Below are positions 9,279-16,950 of a stretch of 64,000 bases of DNA, in pieces; position 1 is the first letter of the stretch; each line of letters opens with the position of its first letter. The notes beneath the pieces were generated by a model. It made no database searches. It saw nothing but the letters and a program-made list of their open reading frames with translations, and was not told the DNA's origin. The position numbers were made by a program, and so were the translations under genes. Origin of the DNA: JAPPFW01 sp965200835 (GTDB lineage Bacteria > Actinomycetota > Acidimicrobiia > Spongiisociales > Spongiisociaceae); NCBI GenBank assembly GCA_965200835.1, contig OZ241390.1, forward strand, positions 1,364,001-1,428,000, read 5' to 3'.

Positions 9279-9370
9279 CCGCTCGCCTGTCTACGCGTCT
9301 ATCGTTAGTTGGTGGAATATGTGACGTGTTTGGAGCTGAACCGAGCGCGTCCGGATCGTCAGGGGAAGGG

Positions 9371-9441
9371 AGCGGGTGAGGGGAATCGAACCCCCGTTCT
9401 CAGCTTGGGAAGCTGATGTTCTACCACTGAACTACACCCGC
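9371..9441 (-). tRNA. tRNA-Gly (CCC anticodon)
   Basis: Read on the minus strand the sequence folds as a full cloverleaf: acceptor GCGGGTG pairs with CACCCGC (9435-9441 with 9372-9378), the D-arm contains TAGTTCAGTGGTAGA, the anticodon stem TCAGC/GCTGA encloses the loop TTCCCAA with anticodon CCC, and the T-arm GGGGG-TTCGATT-CCCCT is canonical. CCA is not encoded. Position 73 is T. I see no copy of its 3' end elsewhere in the window, so there is no sign that it serves as an integration site here. Confidence 0.95.
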
Positions 9442-9508
9442 CGGATAACTCCGCGATGCTAGCCGCGCCCGAGAGGGGGTGCGTCAGCAGCGCTCCATGG
9501 ATTGCGCT

Positions 9509-9724
9509 CTATCCGACCAGGCCGACGATCCCCCACACGCTGATCACGATCCCCACCGCCAGAAGGAAGCGAGCCCTACCGGGCCGGTATGGCCCTTCGA
9601 CACCTTTCGGTCGCTGGCCACGGGCTTGCTTCCACATGGCCAAGCCGTTCCCAGCCACCATCGCCAGACCGATGGCCACCATCATCTGCGCCAGCAGCGT
9701 GTCCAGACCGAAGATGTCCACCAC
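9509..9724 (-). CDS. small two-helix membrane protein
   Basis: A 71-residue hypothetical protein from GTG 9724 (9721 is an alternative). It has two hydrophobic segments, one around LLAQMMVAIGLAMVAGNGLAMW and one at the C-terminus, FLLAVGIVISVWGIVGLVG, joined by a basic, proline-containing loop (QARGQRPKGVEGPYRPGRAR). This looks like a genuine small integral membrane protein. The ORF extends upstream to 9790 but the extra residues are unlike a protein start and would overlap the CDF gene. No function recognised. Confidence 0.6.
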   Translation of the reverse strand: MVDIFGLDTLLAQMMVAIGLAMVAGNGLAMWKQARGQRPKGVEGPYRPGRARFLLAVGIVISVWGIVGLVG

Positions 9725-9778
9725 GCCGGGTACCGTACCACCGGCCTCACCAAGCTGAGTGATCCTACACTGACGGTC

Positions 9779-10687
9779 ATGGCTTCCCAAGGGTCACGCA
9801 AAGCCGTCCTTGCTGCGCTGGCTGCCAACTCCTGCATCGCGGTGGCCAAGTTCGTGGCTGCCGCCATCACCGGATCAGCGGCGATGCTCGCGGAGGGCAT
9901 CCATTCGGTGGCTGACTCCAGCAATCAGGGGATCCTGTTGTGGGGAATGGCGGTCTCCCGCAAGCAGGGAGGCTCCGACCATCCCTTCGGACGGGGCAAG
10001 GAGGTCTACTTCTGGAGCTTCGTGGTGGCGGTCATGTTGTTTGTGGGTGGAGCGGTCTTCTCCATCCATCACGGCATCGACACACTGCGCAATCCCCATG
10101 CCATTGGCAACTTCGCCCTATCGGTGACGGTTCTCTCGGGTGCGCTGCTGTTCGAGTTCGTCTCACTGGTGGTGGCGATGCGGGAATTCAACTCCAAGCA
10201 GGGATCCCGATCTATGTGGCGCTCGATCCGGGAGACCAAGGATGCCGTCCTGCTGGTGATCCTCTTCGAGGACAGTGCCGCGGTAGCCGGGTTACTGGTG
10301 GCGCTGGGGGGCGTGATCGCTTCCGAGGTGACCGGTGATCCCAGATGGGATGCCATGGCCTCGATCGTGATCGGGGTTCTGCTCGCCGGGGTGGCCTTCT
10401 TCCTAGCCTTCGAGATCAAGGGTCTGCTGATAGGCGAGGCTGCCAGCCGTCGTGACCGGGCCACCATCAACGCTCGGGTACTGGCCCACAGCAACGTGGC
10501 GCAAGTGGGTCGCCTGCTCACTATGCACATGGGACCCGACGAGATCCTGGTCAATCTGGATGTCGAGCTGGTAGCCGACCTGTCAGGCGAGGAAGTCCAT
10601 CAGACGATCGAAGACGTGGAGCAGGCTTTCCGCAGCTCTCTCCCGGCCGCCAAGAACATCTTCATCGAGACGAAGGGCGAGGAGTGA
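9779..10687 (+). CDS. cation diffusion facilitator (CDF) family transporter
   Basis: A 302-residue inner-membrane metal/proton antiporter. ATG 9779 gives the classical start MASQGSRKAVLAALAANS. Transmembrane helices follow, with the metal-site signature EGIHSVADSSNQ near residue 40, the conserved DHPFGRGKEVYFWSF near 66, and a C-terminal cytoplasmic domain (VGRLLTMHMGPDEILVNLDVEL). Of the known substrates (Zn, Fe, Mn, Cd) none can be singled out. Its last codon overlaps the start of thrB by four bases (GTGA). The ORF upstream of 9779 to 9479 runs antisense to the small membrane gene and is not coding. Confidence 0.92.
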   Translation: MASQGSRKAVLAALAANSCIAVAKFVAAAITGSAAMLAEGIHSVADSSNQGILLWGMAVSRKQGGSDHPFGRGKEVYFWSFVVAVMLFVGGAVFSIHHGIDTLRNPHAIGNFALSVTVLSGALLFEFVSLVVAMREFNSKQGSRSMWRSIRETKDAVLLVILFEDSAAVAGLLVALGGVIASEVTGDPRWDAMASIVIGVLLAGVAFFLAFEIKGLLIGEAASRRDRATINARVLAHSNVAQVGRLLTMHMGPDEILVNLDVELVADLSGEEVHQTIEDVEQAFRSSLPAAKNIFIETKGEE

Positions 10688-11529
10688 CCGGAGCATCGGC
10701 GCCTGCCTCGTCCGCCAACCTCGGTCCCGGTTTCGACACCCTGGCGCTGGCCCTCGATCTGAGGTGTGAAGTCAGAGCGGAGCCAGCCGCCCGCTGGTCG
10801 ATCGACCACCGCGGCCCGGAGGTCTATCAAGGCGACGCCGCTGATGATGCGATCCTGGCCGCGGCCAGGAAGGTAAGTGGCCGGCCGTTGCGAATCGAGG
10901 TCTCCAACCACATACCGCTCTGCCGAGGTCTGGGATCTAGCGCGGCCGCCTTCGCCGCCGGCACCCTCGCCGCCCTGCGGGCCAACGGGCAGGACCCGAG
11001 CCGCGATGAGATCTTCCGTTACGTCAAGGAGCTGGAAGGCCATCCTGACAACGCCGCTGCCGCAGTGTACGGAGGACTGGTAGCGGTCGTCCAAGGTTCG
11101 GTCATCCAACTCCCCCTGTCATCGGACCTTGTCCCGATGGTAGCTGTTCCGCGCTTCAAGCTCAGGACCCGCGACTCTCGCAAGGTCATACCTCAGACAG
11201 TTCCCGTAGATGTGGCGGTTCGCACCATCGGCCGGGTCGCCGCGCTTATGGAAGGACTCCGTACCGGGTCGGCCCGTACGCTGCGGCTAGCCGGTGGTGA
11301 TGAAATCCACCAATCGCCCCGCACCGCTCAGAATCCGCATGCCGACCGCCTGATATCAGCCGCTCTGGAGACAGGAGCCTTTCATGCCTGCCTGTCTGGA
11401 GCCGGGCCATCCGTCCTATGCCTGGTCCACCGCGAGGCCCGTGAAACGGTGATCCGTTCCCTAGGAGCCATGATCGGGCTAGGGGGCAATGTGACGACCC
11501 TGGAGCCCGATACCTCCGGCGCCCGCTAG
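10684..11529 (+). CDS. thrB: homoserine kinase
   Basis: A 281-residue GHMP kinase that phosphorylates homoserine in threonine synthesis. It shows the N-terminal motif ASSANLGPGFDTLALAL, the glycine/serine ATP loop PLCRGLGSSAAAFAAG near residue 79, GHPDNAAAAVYGG, and the C-terminal GHMP motif HACLSGAGPSVLCLV near 238. The GTG start overlaps the CDF stop by four bases. Coupling threonine synthesis to a metal transporter is unusual; thrA and thrC are not nearby, so the pairing may simply reflect gene packing. Confidence 0.93.
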   Translation: MTGASAPASSANLGPGFDTLALALDLRCEVRAEPAARWSIDHRGPEVYQGDAADDAILAAARKVSGRPLRIEVSNHIPLCRGLGSSAAAFAAGTLAALRANGQDPSRDEIFRYVKELEGHPDNAAAAVYGGLVAVVQGSVIQLPLSSDLVPMVAVPRFKLRTRDSRKVIPQTVPVDVAVRTIGRVAALMEGLRTGSARTLRLAGGDEIHQSPRTAQNPHADRLISAALETGAFHACLSGAGPSVLCLVHREARETVIRSLGAMIGLGGNVTTLEPDTSGAR

Positions 11530-11538
11530 GCGCCGAAC

Positions 11539-11628
11539 CTACTTCTTCTTGTGGCGGTTCGCCTTGATCCTCTTGCGGTACTTGTGCTTGCTCATTTTCT
11601 TGCGACGCTTCTTTATCAAAGAACCCAT
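11539..11628 (-). CDS. bS22-like small ribosomal protein (AURKAIP1/COX24 domain)
   Basis: A 29-residue, extremely basic ORF running from ATG 11628 to TAG 11541-11539. It begins MGSLIKKRRKKMSKHKYRK and ends RHKKK. This matches the tiny actinobacterial protein seen in mycobacterial small ribosomal subunits as bS22, annotated as AURKAIP1/COX24-domain protein. It sits ten bases after the convergent thrB stop. The match rests on length, the GSxIKKRRKxM start and Lys/Arg content. Confidence 0.88.
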   Translation of the reverse strand: MGSLIKKRRKKMSKHKYRKRIKANRHKKK

Positions 11629-11739
11629 GTACATCCTTGTTTCGGCCGTAGCCCGACTCTACAGGACGCCTGAGGCAGTTAGGCCCTGAGTGCTGCAAAT
11701 ACTCCCGCAAGGGGTGGATTTATGGCGGGGCAAGCGGGC

Positions 11740-13944
11740 CTAAGTGAGCGGATCGGGTTTCCACCGGCGGATCCGTAGGCTGTTGGCCACTACTGAGACG
11801 CTGGATAGGGCCATGGCGGCGGATGCCACCATTGGATCCAGCAGGCCCATCACTGCCAGTGGGATGGCGGCGACGTTGTAAGCGAAGGCCCACCAGAGGT
11901 TTTGCCGGATTCCTTGCAGGGTCCGCCGGGCTAGGTCGATGGCGGTCACGGCGAGGGTCGGGCTGCCGGACATGAGGGTCACATCCGCCGTCTCTATCGC
12001 CAGGTCGCTACCGGTGCCGGTTCCCATGCCCACGGTGGCCGCGGCTAGGGCGGGGGCGTCGTTGACCCCGTCACCCACGAACGCCGTCCGCTGCCCTCCC
12101 TCTTCCCACAAGGTGATGAGGGCCGCCTTGTCCGCGGGTAGCAACCGGGTGTGCCGCTCTGCGATGCCCACCTGCTCACCGACCGCTTGCGCCGGGCTCT
12201 CATGGTCCCCGGTGAGCATGGAGAGCGCAAGGTCTCGCTGCTCCAGTCCGGCCACCGCGGCGGCCGCTTCCGGACGAGGTGCGTCGCTTGCCATCAGGAT
12301 CCCGCGCACCTCCCCATCCCAGGCGCCCGCGAAGGCGGTGGCTCCGTCGCTAGCCGCTGCAGCCAGTTCTTGTTCCCATCGTCGACCTACGCGGATGCCC
12401 TGCTGTTCCATCAGCTCGGGGGTGCCCACCGTGACCAGCGTGCCCTCCACAGTTCCCGCAGCGCCCTTGCCCGGGAAGATGACGACTCCCTCTGCCGCAG
12501 CAGGCATCACGCCGAGCCGGCGGGCCCCCCGCTCGACAGCTTGGCCGATAGGATGGCCGGTGCCACCCTCTACCCCGGCTACTCGGGTTAGGAAGCGTCG
12601 ATCATCGGTCTCGTAGCCGGCGAGGGTCATCCGGCCGGTGGTCAGGGTTCCGGTCTTGTCGAACGCCACCCGTTGCAGCTTCTCCATCCGCTCGAAGACC
12701 TCCGCCGAGCGGAATATCACACCCAGTTCCGCCCCACGACCGGCTCCCACCGCGATGGCGGTGGGGGTGGCCAGACCGAGCGCGCATGGGCAGGCGATGA
12801 TCAGAACTGCCACCGCATTGCGGAGGGCAGTTGTCAGGTCGCCGGTTGCCAGGGCCCATCCCACCAACGTACCAACCGCCACGATCACGACAGCCGGAAC
12901 GAATATCCCGGACACCCGGTCGGCCAGGCGCTGGATGGGCGCCTTGGAAGCTCTGGCAGCCTCGACGATGCGGACCACGCCGGCCAGCACGGTGTCATCC
13001 CCGATGTGGGTCACCTCCACGATGAGGCGGCCGGTCTGGTTGATCGTGCCCCCCACTACTCGATCTCCAGCCTGACGAGAAACCGGCACCGGCTCGCCGG
13101 TGATCATCGACTCGTCCACCTCGCCTACACCTTCGACGACCACCCCGTCCACCGGCACCCGAGCACCGGGCACTATCTCTACCTGGTCGCCGAGGACCAC
13201 CTCGTCGATCGCTACCGTTGTCCAGGTGCCTCCCCGTCGCACCCGCGCCTCCTGGGCTCCGAGTTCGAGCAGCTTGGAGATGGCCCGAGACGCTCTCCGC
13301 TTAGCCCGCGCCTCTAGGTAGCGGCCCAGCAGCACGAACATGATGATGGCGGCGGCGGTCTCGAAGAAGAGAGGTTCTCCGGCTTGTAACGCCCATAACG
13401 AGTAGAGCCACGCCGCCAGAGTGCCCAAGCTGATCAGGGTGTCCATGCTCATCCCGCCATGGCGGAGCCGTTTCCAGGCCACCTGGTGGAAGCTGCGTCC
13501 TGCCCACACTACGGTGGCGGTCGACAGCGCAGCCTGGATCCAGACACTCCACGTCGAGTCGGGAAGGGTCATGCCCAGGCCGATGGTCGGTACGGCTAGG
13601 ACGGCCGCCACCACGAACCTCCGCAGGCCTGCCCGTCGCTCGTCCAGGTCGGCGTCCTCGAGTTCCTTCCGGGTCGCATCCGGGCGTAGAGGGGACAGTC
13701 CGTAGCCGATCTCCTCGACGGCGCCGGTGAGTATCTCGACCGAGTTCTCCGCCGACAGCTTCACCCGTGCGCGGTTGGCCGCAAGATCTACCGCGGCCTC
13801 ATGTACCCCCGGTTGGCCTGCCAGCACCTGCTCGATCCGGGCTGCGCACGAGCCACACGTCATCCCTGACACTTTGAACAACACATCCCGCGTGCCGTCT
13901 TCGAGGGGTGTCCGGGGCGTCTTCACGTCTGGCTCAACGTCCAT
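11740..13944 (-). CDS. copA: copper-translocating P1B-type ATPase
   Basis: A 734-residue heavy-metal ATPase. One N-terminal HMA domain has the metal-binding CGSCAAR motif near residue 32. The transmembrane copper-site motif ACPCALGLATP is near 385, the phosphorylation site DKTGTLTTG near 428, and the ATP-binding HP motif TGHPIGQA near 460, followed by the hinge GDGVNDAPALA near 648. CPC points to Cu(I) export. Eight transmembrane helices are expected for the family. A second HMA protein is encoded 133 bases upstream on the same strand, the normal partner that hands copper to the pump. Confidence 0.94.
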   Translation of the reverse strand: MDVEPDVKTPRTPLEDGTRDVLFKVSGMTCGSCAARIEQVLAGQPGVHEAAVDLAANRARVKLSAENSVEILTGAVEEIGYGLSPLRPDATRKELEDADLDERRAGLRRFVVAAVLAVPTIGLGMTLPDSTWSVWIQAALSTATVVWAGRSFHQVAWKRLRHGGMSMDTLISLGTLAAWLYSLWALQAGEPLFFETAAAIIMFVLLGRYLEARAKRRASRAISKLLELGAQEARVRRGGTWTTVAIDEVVLGDQVEIVPGARVPVDGVVVEGVGEVDESMITGEPVPVSRQAGDRVVGGTINQTGRLIVEVTHIGDDTVLAGVVRIVEAARASKAPIQRLADRVSGIFVPAVVIVAVGTLVGWALATGDLTTALRNAVAVLIIACPCALGLATPTAIAVGAGRGAELGVIFRSAEVFERMEKLQRVAFDKTGTLTTGRMTLAGYETDDRRFLTRVAGVEGGTGHPIGQAVERGARRLGVMPAAAEGVVIFPGKGAAGTVEGTLVTVGTPELMEQQGIRVGRRWEQELAAAASDGATAFAGAWDGEVRGILMASDAPRPEAAAAVAGLEQRDLALSMLTGDHESPAQAVGEQVGIAERHTRLLPADKAALITLWEEGGQRTAFVGDGVNDAPALAAATVGMGTGTGSDLAIETADVTLMSGSPTLAVTAIDLARRTLQGIRQNLWWAFAYNVAAIPLAVMGLLDPMVASAAMALSSVSVVANSLRIRRWKPDPLT

Positions 13945-13979
13945 GGGGGGTAACTCCGAGGTTCATCAGTTTTCAGAGG

Positions 13980-13995
13980 GCGTGCCAAGGCACGC
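13980..13995. repeat. inverted repeat between the HMA chaperone and copA
   Basis: A perfect 16-base palindrome, GCGTGC-CAAG-GCACGC, lies in the 133-base gap between the chaperone stop and the copA start. No T-run follows on the minus strand, so it is a weak terminator at best. It could also be an RNA-stability hairpin that sets different levels of chaperone and pump, or a protein-binding site. Confidence 0.35.
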
Positions 13996-14077
13996 TGCTC
14001 CCGTCAGCCTATCGAACCTCGAGAACGTGCCAGCGTCCTACTCGGATCGGGCCTGGCCGCCCGCTATGGTAGACCTG

Positions 14078-14329
14078 TCAGGAGAGGGGGGAGATCTTGT
14101 AGCCCGCTTCCGTCACAGCGGCAACGATGCTGTCGACCGACGCTGCCGGGGTGAGGGTCACCCGAGCTCGACCTGCGGCGAGATCCACCTTCGCGGTATC
14201 CACTCCCTCTTGGCCCACCAGGATGCCTTCGACCCGCGCGACGCAGCTACCGCAGGTCATTCCCGACACCTCGAAGAGGGTCTCATGGTCGCCAATCCGG
14301 TCGGGGCTTCGCTTCTTGAGCCATCTCAT
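14078..14329 (-). CDS. HMA-domain copper chaperone (CopZ-like)
   Basis: An 83-residue single heavy-metal-associated domain protein. After a short basic leader (MRWLKKRSPDRIGD) it reads LFEVSGMTCGSCVARVEG with the GMTCGSC copper-binding loop near residue 23, and ends in EAGYKISPLS. The domain is very similar to the first domain of the adjacent copper ATPase (both have VSGMTCGSCxAR and the AxxxVDLAAxRARV segment), so it may come from a duplication of that domain. Role: carry Cu(I) in the cytoplasm to the pump. Confidence 0.88.
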   Translation of the reverse strand: MRWLKKRSPDRIGDHETLFEVSGMTCGSCVARVEGILVGQEGVDTAKVDLAAGRARVTLTPAASVDSIVAAVTEAGYKISPLS

Positions 14330-14421
14330 GCAGGTCTCCGAAGTTGGTAGACGTTAGGTGGGATGCGGGGTTCTTCCCGGCTATCCGTGCCCGATCATTC
14401 TTGCCGGGGCACCAAAAAACC

Positions 14422-14448
14422 ATTATATACGGAACAAAACTGGTCCGT
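14422..14448 (-). promoter_or_regulatory. putative promoter/operator of the copper operon
   Basis: On the minus strand a perfect TATAAT hexamer (14427-14422) lies about 95 bases before the HMA chaperone start. Immediately upstream, at 14448-14429, is the dyad ACGGA-N10-TCCGT. No good -35 hexamer is seen at normal distance, as is common where an activator or a spacer-bound regulator is used. Copper control of this site is inferred only from the genes it precedes. Confidence 0.4.
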
Positions 14449-14480
14449 CCGGCGTTGTAATGGGTTAGTAACCGAAAGGG

Positions 14481-14687
14481 GTGCTCGTGGTTGACACTCT
14501 CGGGGGCTCTAAACTGCGCGGACGGTCACGCCCAGCCCGGTCGTACACACCGGGACGGGTGTGCAAGATGGGCAGTTGCTCCACGAAGATTTCCATCTAC
14601 AACCGCAAGGAGTACTGCAACATGCATGCTCCTGTGAACTTCCCCAGGGTACGAGGCCACATTATCGCCGGGAACAGAGCCCGCTAG
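14481..14687 (+). CDS. small zinc-finger protein (C-x4-C...C-x2-H)
   Basis: A short ORF whose core reads VCKMGSCSTKISIYNRKEYC followed by NMHAP. The spacing Cys-x4-Cys-x12-Cys-x2-His with the invariant-looking SxYN..EYC resembles small zinc-binding proteins common in actinobacteria. The real start is uncertain: GTG 14481 and GTG 14487 give up to 68 residues, while ATG 14568 would cut into the finger. A TTGACA hexamer at 14489-14494 overlaps the possible start and may instead be its promoter, favouring a later start. It is divergent from the copper operon. Function unknown. Confidence 0.5.
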   Translation: MLVVDTLGGSKLRGRSRPARSYTPGRVCKMGSCSTKISIYNRKEYCNMHAPVNFPRVRGHIIAGNRAR

Positions 14688-14819
14688 CTCCAGGTCCCAG
14701 CGATACGGCATTTGGCGTAGGAACGGCGGTCGATCCGCCCTCCGTTCATCCCATCCGACGATTGTGCGGGAGGGGTGCGCGCCAAAAGCGGCCCTCGTAC
14801 CTATGGGTCCGTCGGTGGC

Positions 14820-16805
14820 TTAGCCTCCGATGCCCAACTTCTTCAGGAAGGCGTCGTTGCGGGGCTCCCTGCCCAGGAAGTCCCGCAACAGGACGTAAGC
14901 GTCCTTGGTTCCGCCGGGTTCCAGCACCAGTCGGCGGCAATCCATCCCGACTTCAGGCGATAGCACGCCCTCCTCGGCGAACCGGCTGAACATGTCCTGC
15001 CCGAACACTTCGGCCCACAGGTATCCGTAGTAGCCCGCGTCGTAGCCCCCCAGCAGGTGACCGAACGAGGCCAGCATGAACGTGCCTTCGTGATGGGGCA
15101 GGAGGCCCACCTCGGCTCTGCGGCGAAGGACAGCCTCGTGATCCAAGGGCTTCAGAGTGGTATGCAGATCCATGTCGATCTGACCGAGCATCATCTGGCG
15201 CAGGTTGAACAGGGCGACGTTGAGCCTTCTGGCCTCCGCCAGGCGGCCTACGAGGTCTTCAGGGATCGGCTCTCCCGTTTCGTGATGGCGGGAGCAAGTC
15301 CGCAGAACCTCTGGGTTCCAGCACCAGTTCTCCATGATCTGGGAGGGTGCTTCCACGAAGTCCCACTCGGTTCGGGCACCGCTGAACCTGGCCATATCAG
15401 CCGTTGAGAGAGACATATGAAGGATGTGGCCGAACTCGTGGAACAGGGTCACCACCTCGTCGTGCAGCAGCAGTGCCGACTGGTCTCCGTCCGGTCGGGT
15501 GAGATTGGCGAGGATGGTGCTCACGGGGCGGTACGACGCGCCGTCGAGATCGGCACCGCTCGGCACCAGCGGAATGGCACAGGCGTGACCGAACTTGCCT
15601 TCCCGAGGGTGGAGATCCATGTGGAAGTGGGCCACCAGCTCACCGGAGGCGGAGTCGGTCATCCGGTAGGTCTGGACATCCTCGTGCCAGACCGGAGCCT
15701 CGATCCGCTCGTAGGTCAGTCCGAACACCGCTTGGGTGATGTCGAATAGACCGGCAACTACCTGCTCGAGGGGAAAATAGGCTGCAACCTCGGTCGGATC
15801 CACCCCGTAGTCCTGCTTCATCTGCTGGGTGTGGCAGTAGGCCCGGTCCCAGGGTTGGAGGGGTAGGTCATGACCCTCGGCGACCAGCACGTTCCCCATC
15901 GCCACCGCTTCCTTCCGACCGGCCTCGGTCAGGGGGCCGGATAGTGAGGCATAGAAGTCAGCTACGGCCTCGGGTCGCTTGGCCATCTTGGTCTGCATAC
16001 TGTGATGCGCCCAGGACGGAAGGCCGAATATCGTGGCTAACTGCGACCTGATCCGCAGAGCCTCCTCGAGTATGGGGGCGTTGGCGTCACGGGCCCGATT
16101 GCCGAACTTGAAGGCCAGCGCCTCTCGGAGATCACGGCGGGGGGAGTTCTCCATGAAGGGGATGAAGTCCGGGTAGGCCATCGTGATGCGGTAAGTGCCC
16201 TCGGCCGAACCCGGCGCGAGGCGGGCCACGTAGGAGTCTGGCAAGCCTTCGAGATCGTCAGCGCTGACCTCTAAACCGTCGTCGTACTCGACGAGATTGG
16301 CCGCAAAGGCTACCCGCAGTTCCACCAAGCGGGCTCTCAGCTCCTGTACACGGGTACGGAGGTCCTCCTCCAGCTCGTGGCCTGCCATTCTGAAGTCTCG
16401 CATGCCGTGGTGGAGCGCCCGAGCGGGTTCTCCGGTGAGCTGCTCAGCCTCCTCGGTGGTGGAGTAGCCAGCTATCACCTCGTAGAGGTCACGGCGCGAG
16501 ATGAGATCCAGACCCCACTTCTCGAGACGCTCCTCCGCCGCTCGGGCGGCCTTCCGGATCGCATCGTCGGTCGAGACCCGACCCAGGAATGGTCCCTTAC
16601 CGAAGGCGATGGCCGCCCGGCGGCCAGTCTCCTCGAGGGGAGCAACGGTGTTGTCGAAGGTCCGGGTGCCATCGACGGCCAGCAGGCTATCGATAAGCGA
16701 TTCGCCCTCGGCGATGGCATCGTCCACGACGCCGGCCACCGACTCGGGTGTGACGGAGGTGAAGTCATACAGCATCCGCGGGAATCTAACCGTATCTCTA
16801 GGCAT
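14820..16805 (-). CDS. M3-family oligopeptidase (thimet oligopeptidase-like)
   Basis: A zinc metallopeptidase of about 661 residues that should degrade short peptides in the cytoplasm. The catalytic motif LFHEFGHILHM lies near residue 459, with the third ligand in the downstream FVEAPSQIMENW segment. DLHPREGKFGHAC is also typical of the M3 family. ATG 16805 has GAGGTGG a few bases upstream and is preferred to the GTG two codons earlier at 16811. No signal peptide. It is transcribed toward the zinc-finger gene. Confidence 0.92.
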   Translation of the reverse strand: MPRDTVRFPRMLYDFTSVTPESVAGVVDDAIAEGESLIDSLLAVDGTRTFDNTVAPLEETGRRAAIAFGKGPFLGRVSTDDAIRKAARAAEERLEKWGLDLISRRDLYEVIAGYSTTEEAEQLTGEPARALHHGMRDFRMAGHELEEDLRTRVQELRARLVELRVAFAANLVEYDDGLEVSADDLEGLPDSYVARLAPGSAEGTYRITMAYPDFIPFMENSPRRDLREALAFKFGNRARDANAPILEEALRIRSQLATIFGLPSWAHHSMQTKMAKRPEAVADFYASLSGPLTEAGRKEAVAMGNVLVAEGHDLPLQPWDRAYCHTQQMKQDYGVDPTEVAAYFPLEQVVAGLFDITQAVFGLTYERIEAPVWHEDVQTYRMTDSASGELVAHFHMDLHPREGKFGHACAIPLVPSGADLDGASYRPVSTILANLTRPDGDQSALLLHDEVVTLFHEFGHILHMSLSTADMARFSGARTEWDFVEAPSQIMENWCWNPEVLRTCSRHHETGEPIPEDLVGRLAEARRLNVALFNLRQMMLGQIDMDLHTTLKPLDHEAVLRRRAEVGLLPHHEGTFMLASFGHLLGGYDAGYYGYLWAEVFGQDMFSRFAEEGVLSPEVGMDCRRLVLEPGGTKDAYVLLRDFLGREPRNDAFLKKLGIGG

Positions 16806-16950
16806 TGCCACCTCGGGCGGTCCTGGCTGAAGGTGAGGAGATAGAAATTGCCCATCTCTCGCTCCATCCGAGCCGTTCGGCGGAGCAGCATTACCGAGTC
16901 GAGAGGTGGGTGACCGGTAGCATCGGTGGTCCCGACCGAAGGGACTTTTG

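Noticed and set aside
9371..9441. tRNA-Gly as an integration site for the PHP-ATPase region
   Set aside because: No direct repeat of the tRNA 3' end and no integrase are visible; dcd lies between the tRNA and the candidate island.
9479..9778. Upstream extension of the CDF transporter
   Set aside because: The extension lacks protein-like features, overlaps the small membrane gene and tRNA-proximal region on the other strand, and ATG 9779 gives the normal family start.
14489..14515. TTGACACTC...CTAAACT as a CIRCE or HspR heat-shock operator
   Set aside because: The inverted repeat needed for CIRCE (TTAGCACTC-N9-GAGTGCTAA) is not present; only a -35-like hexamer can be supported.
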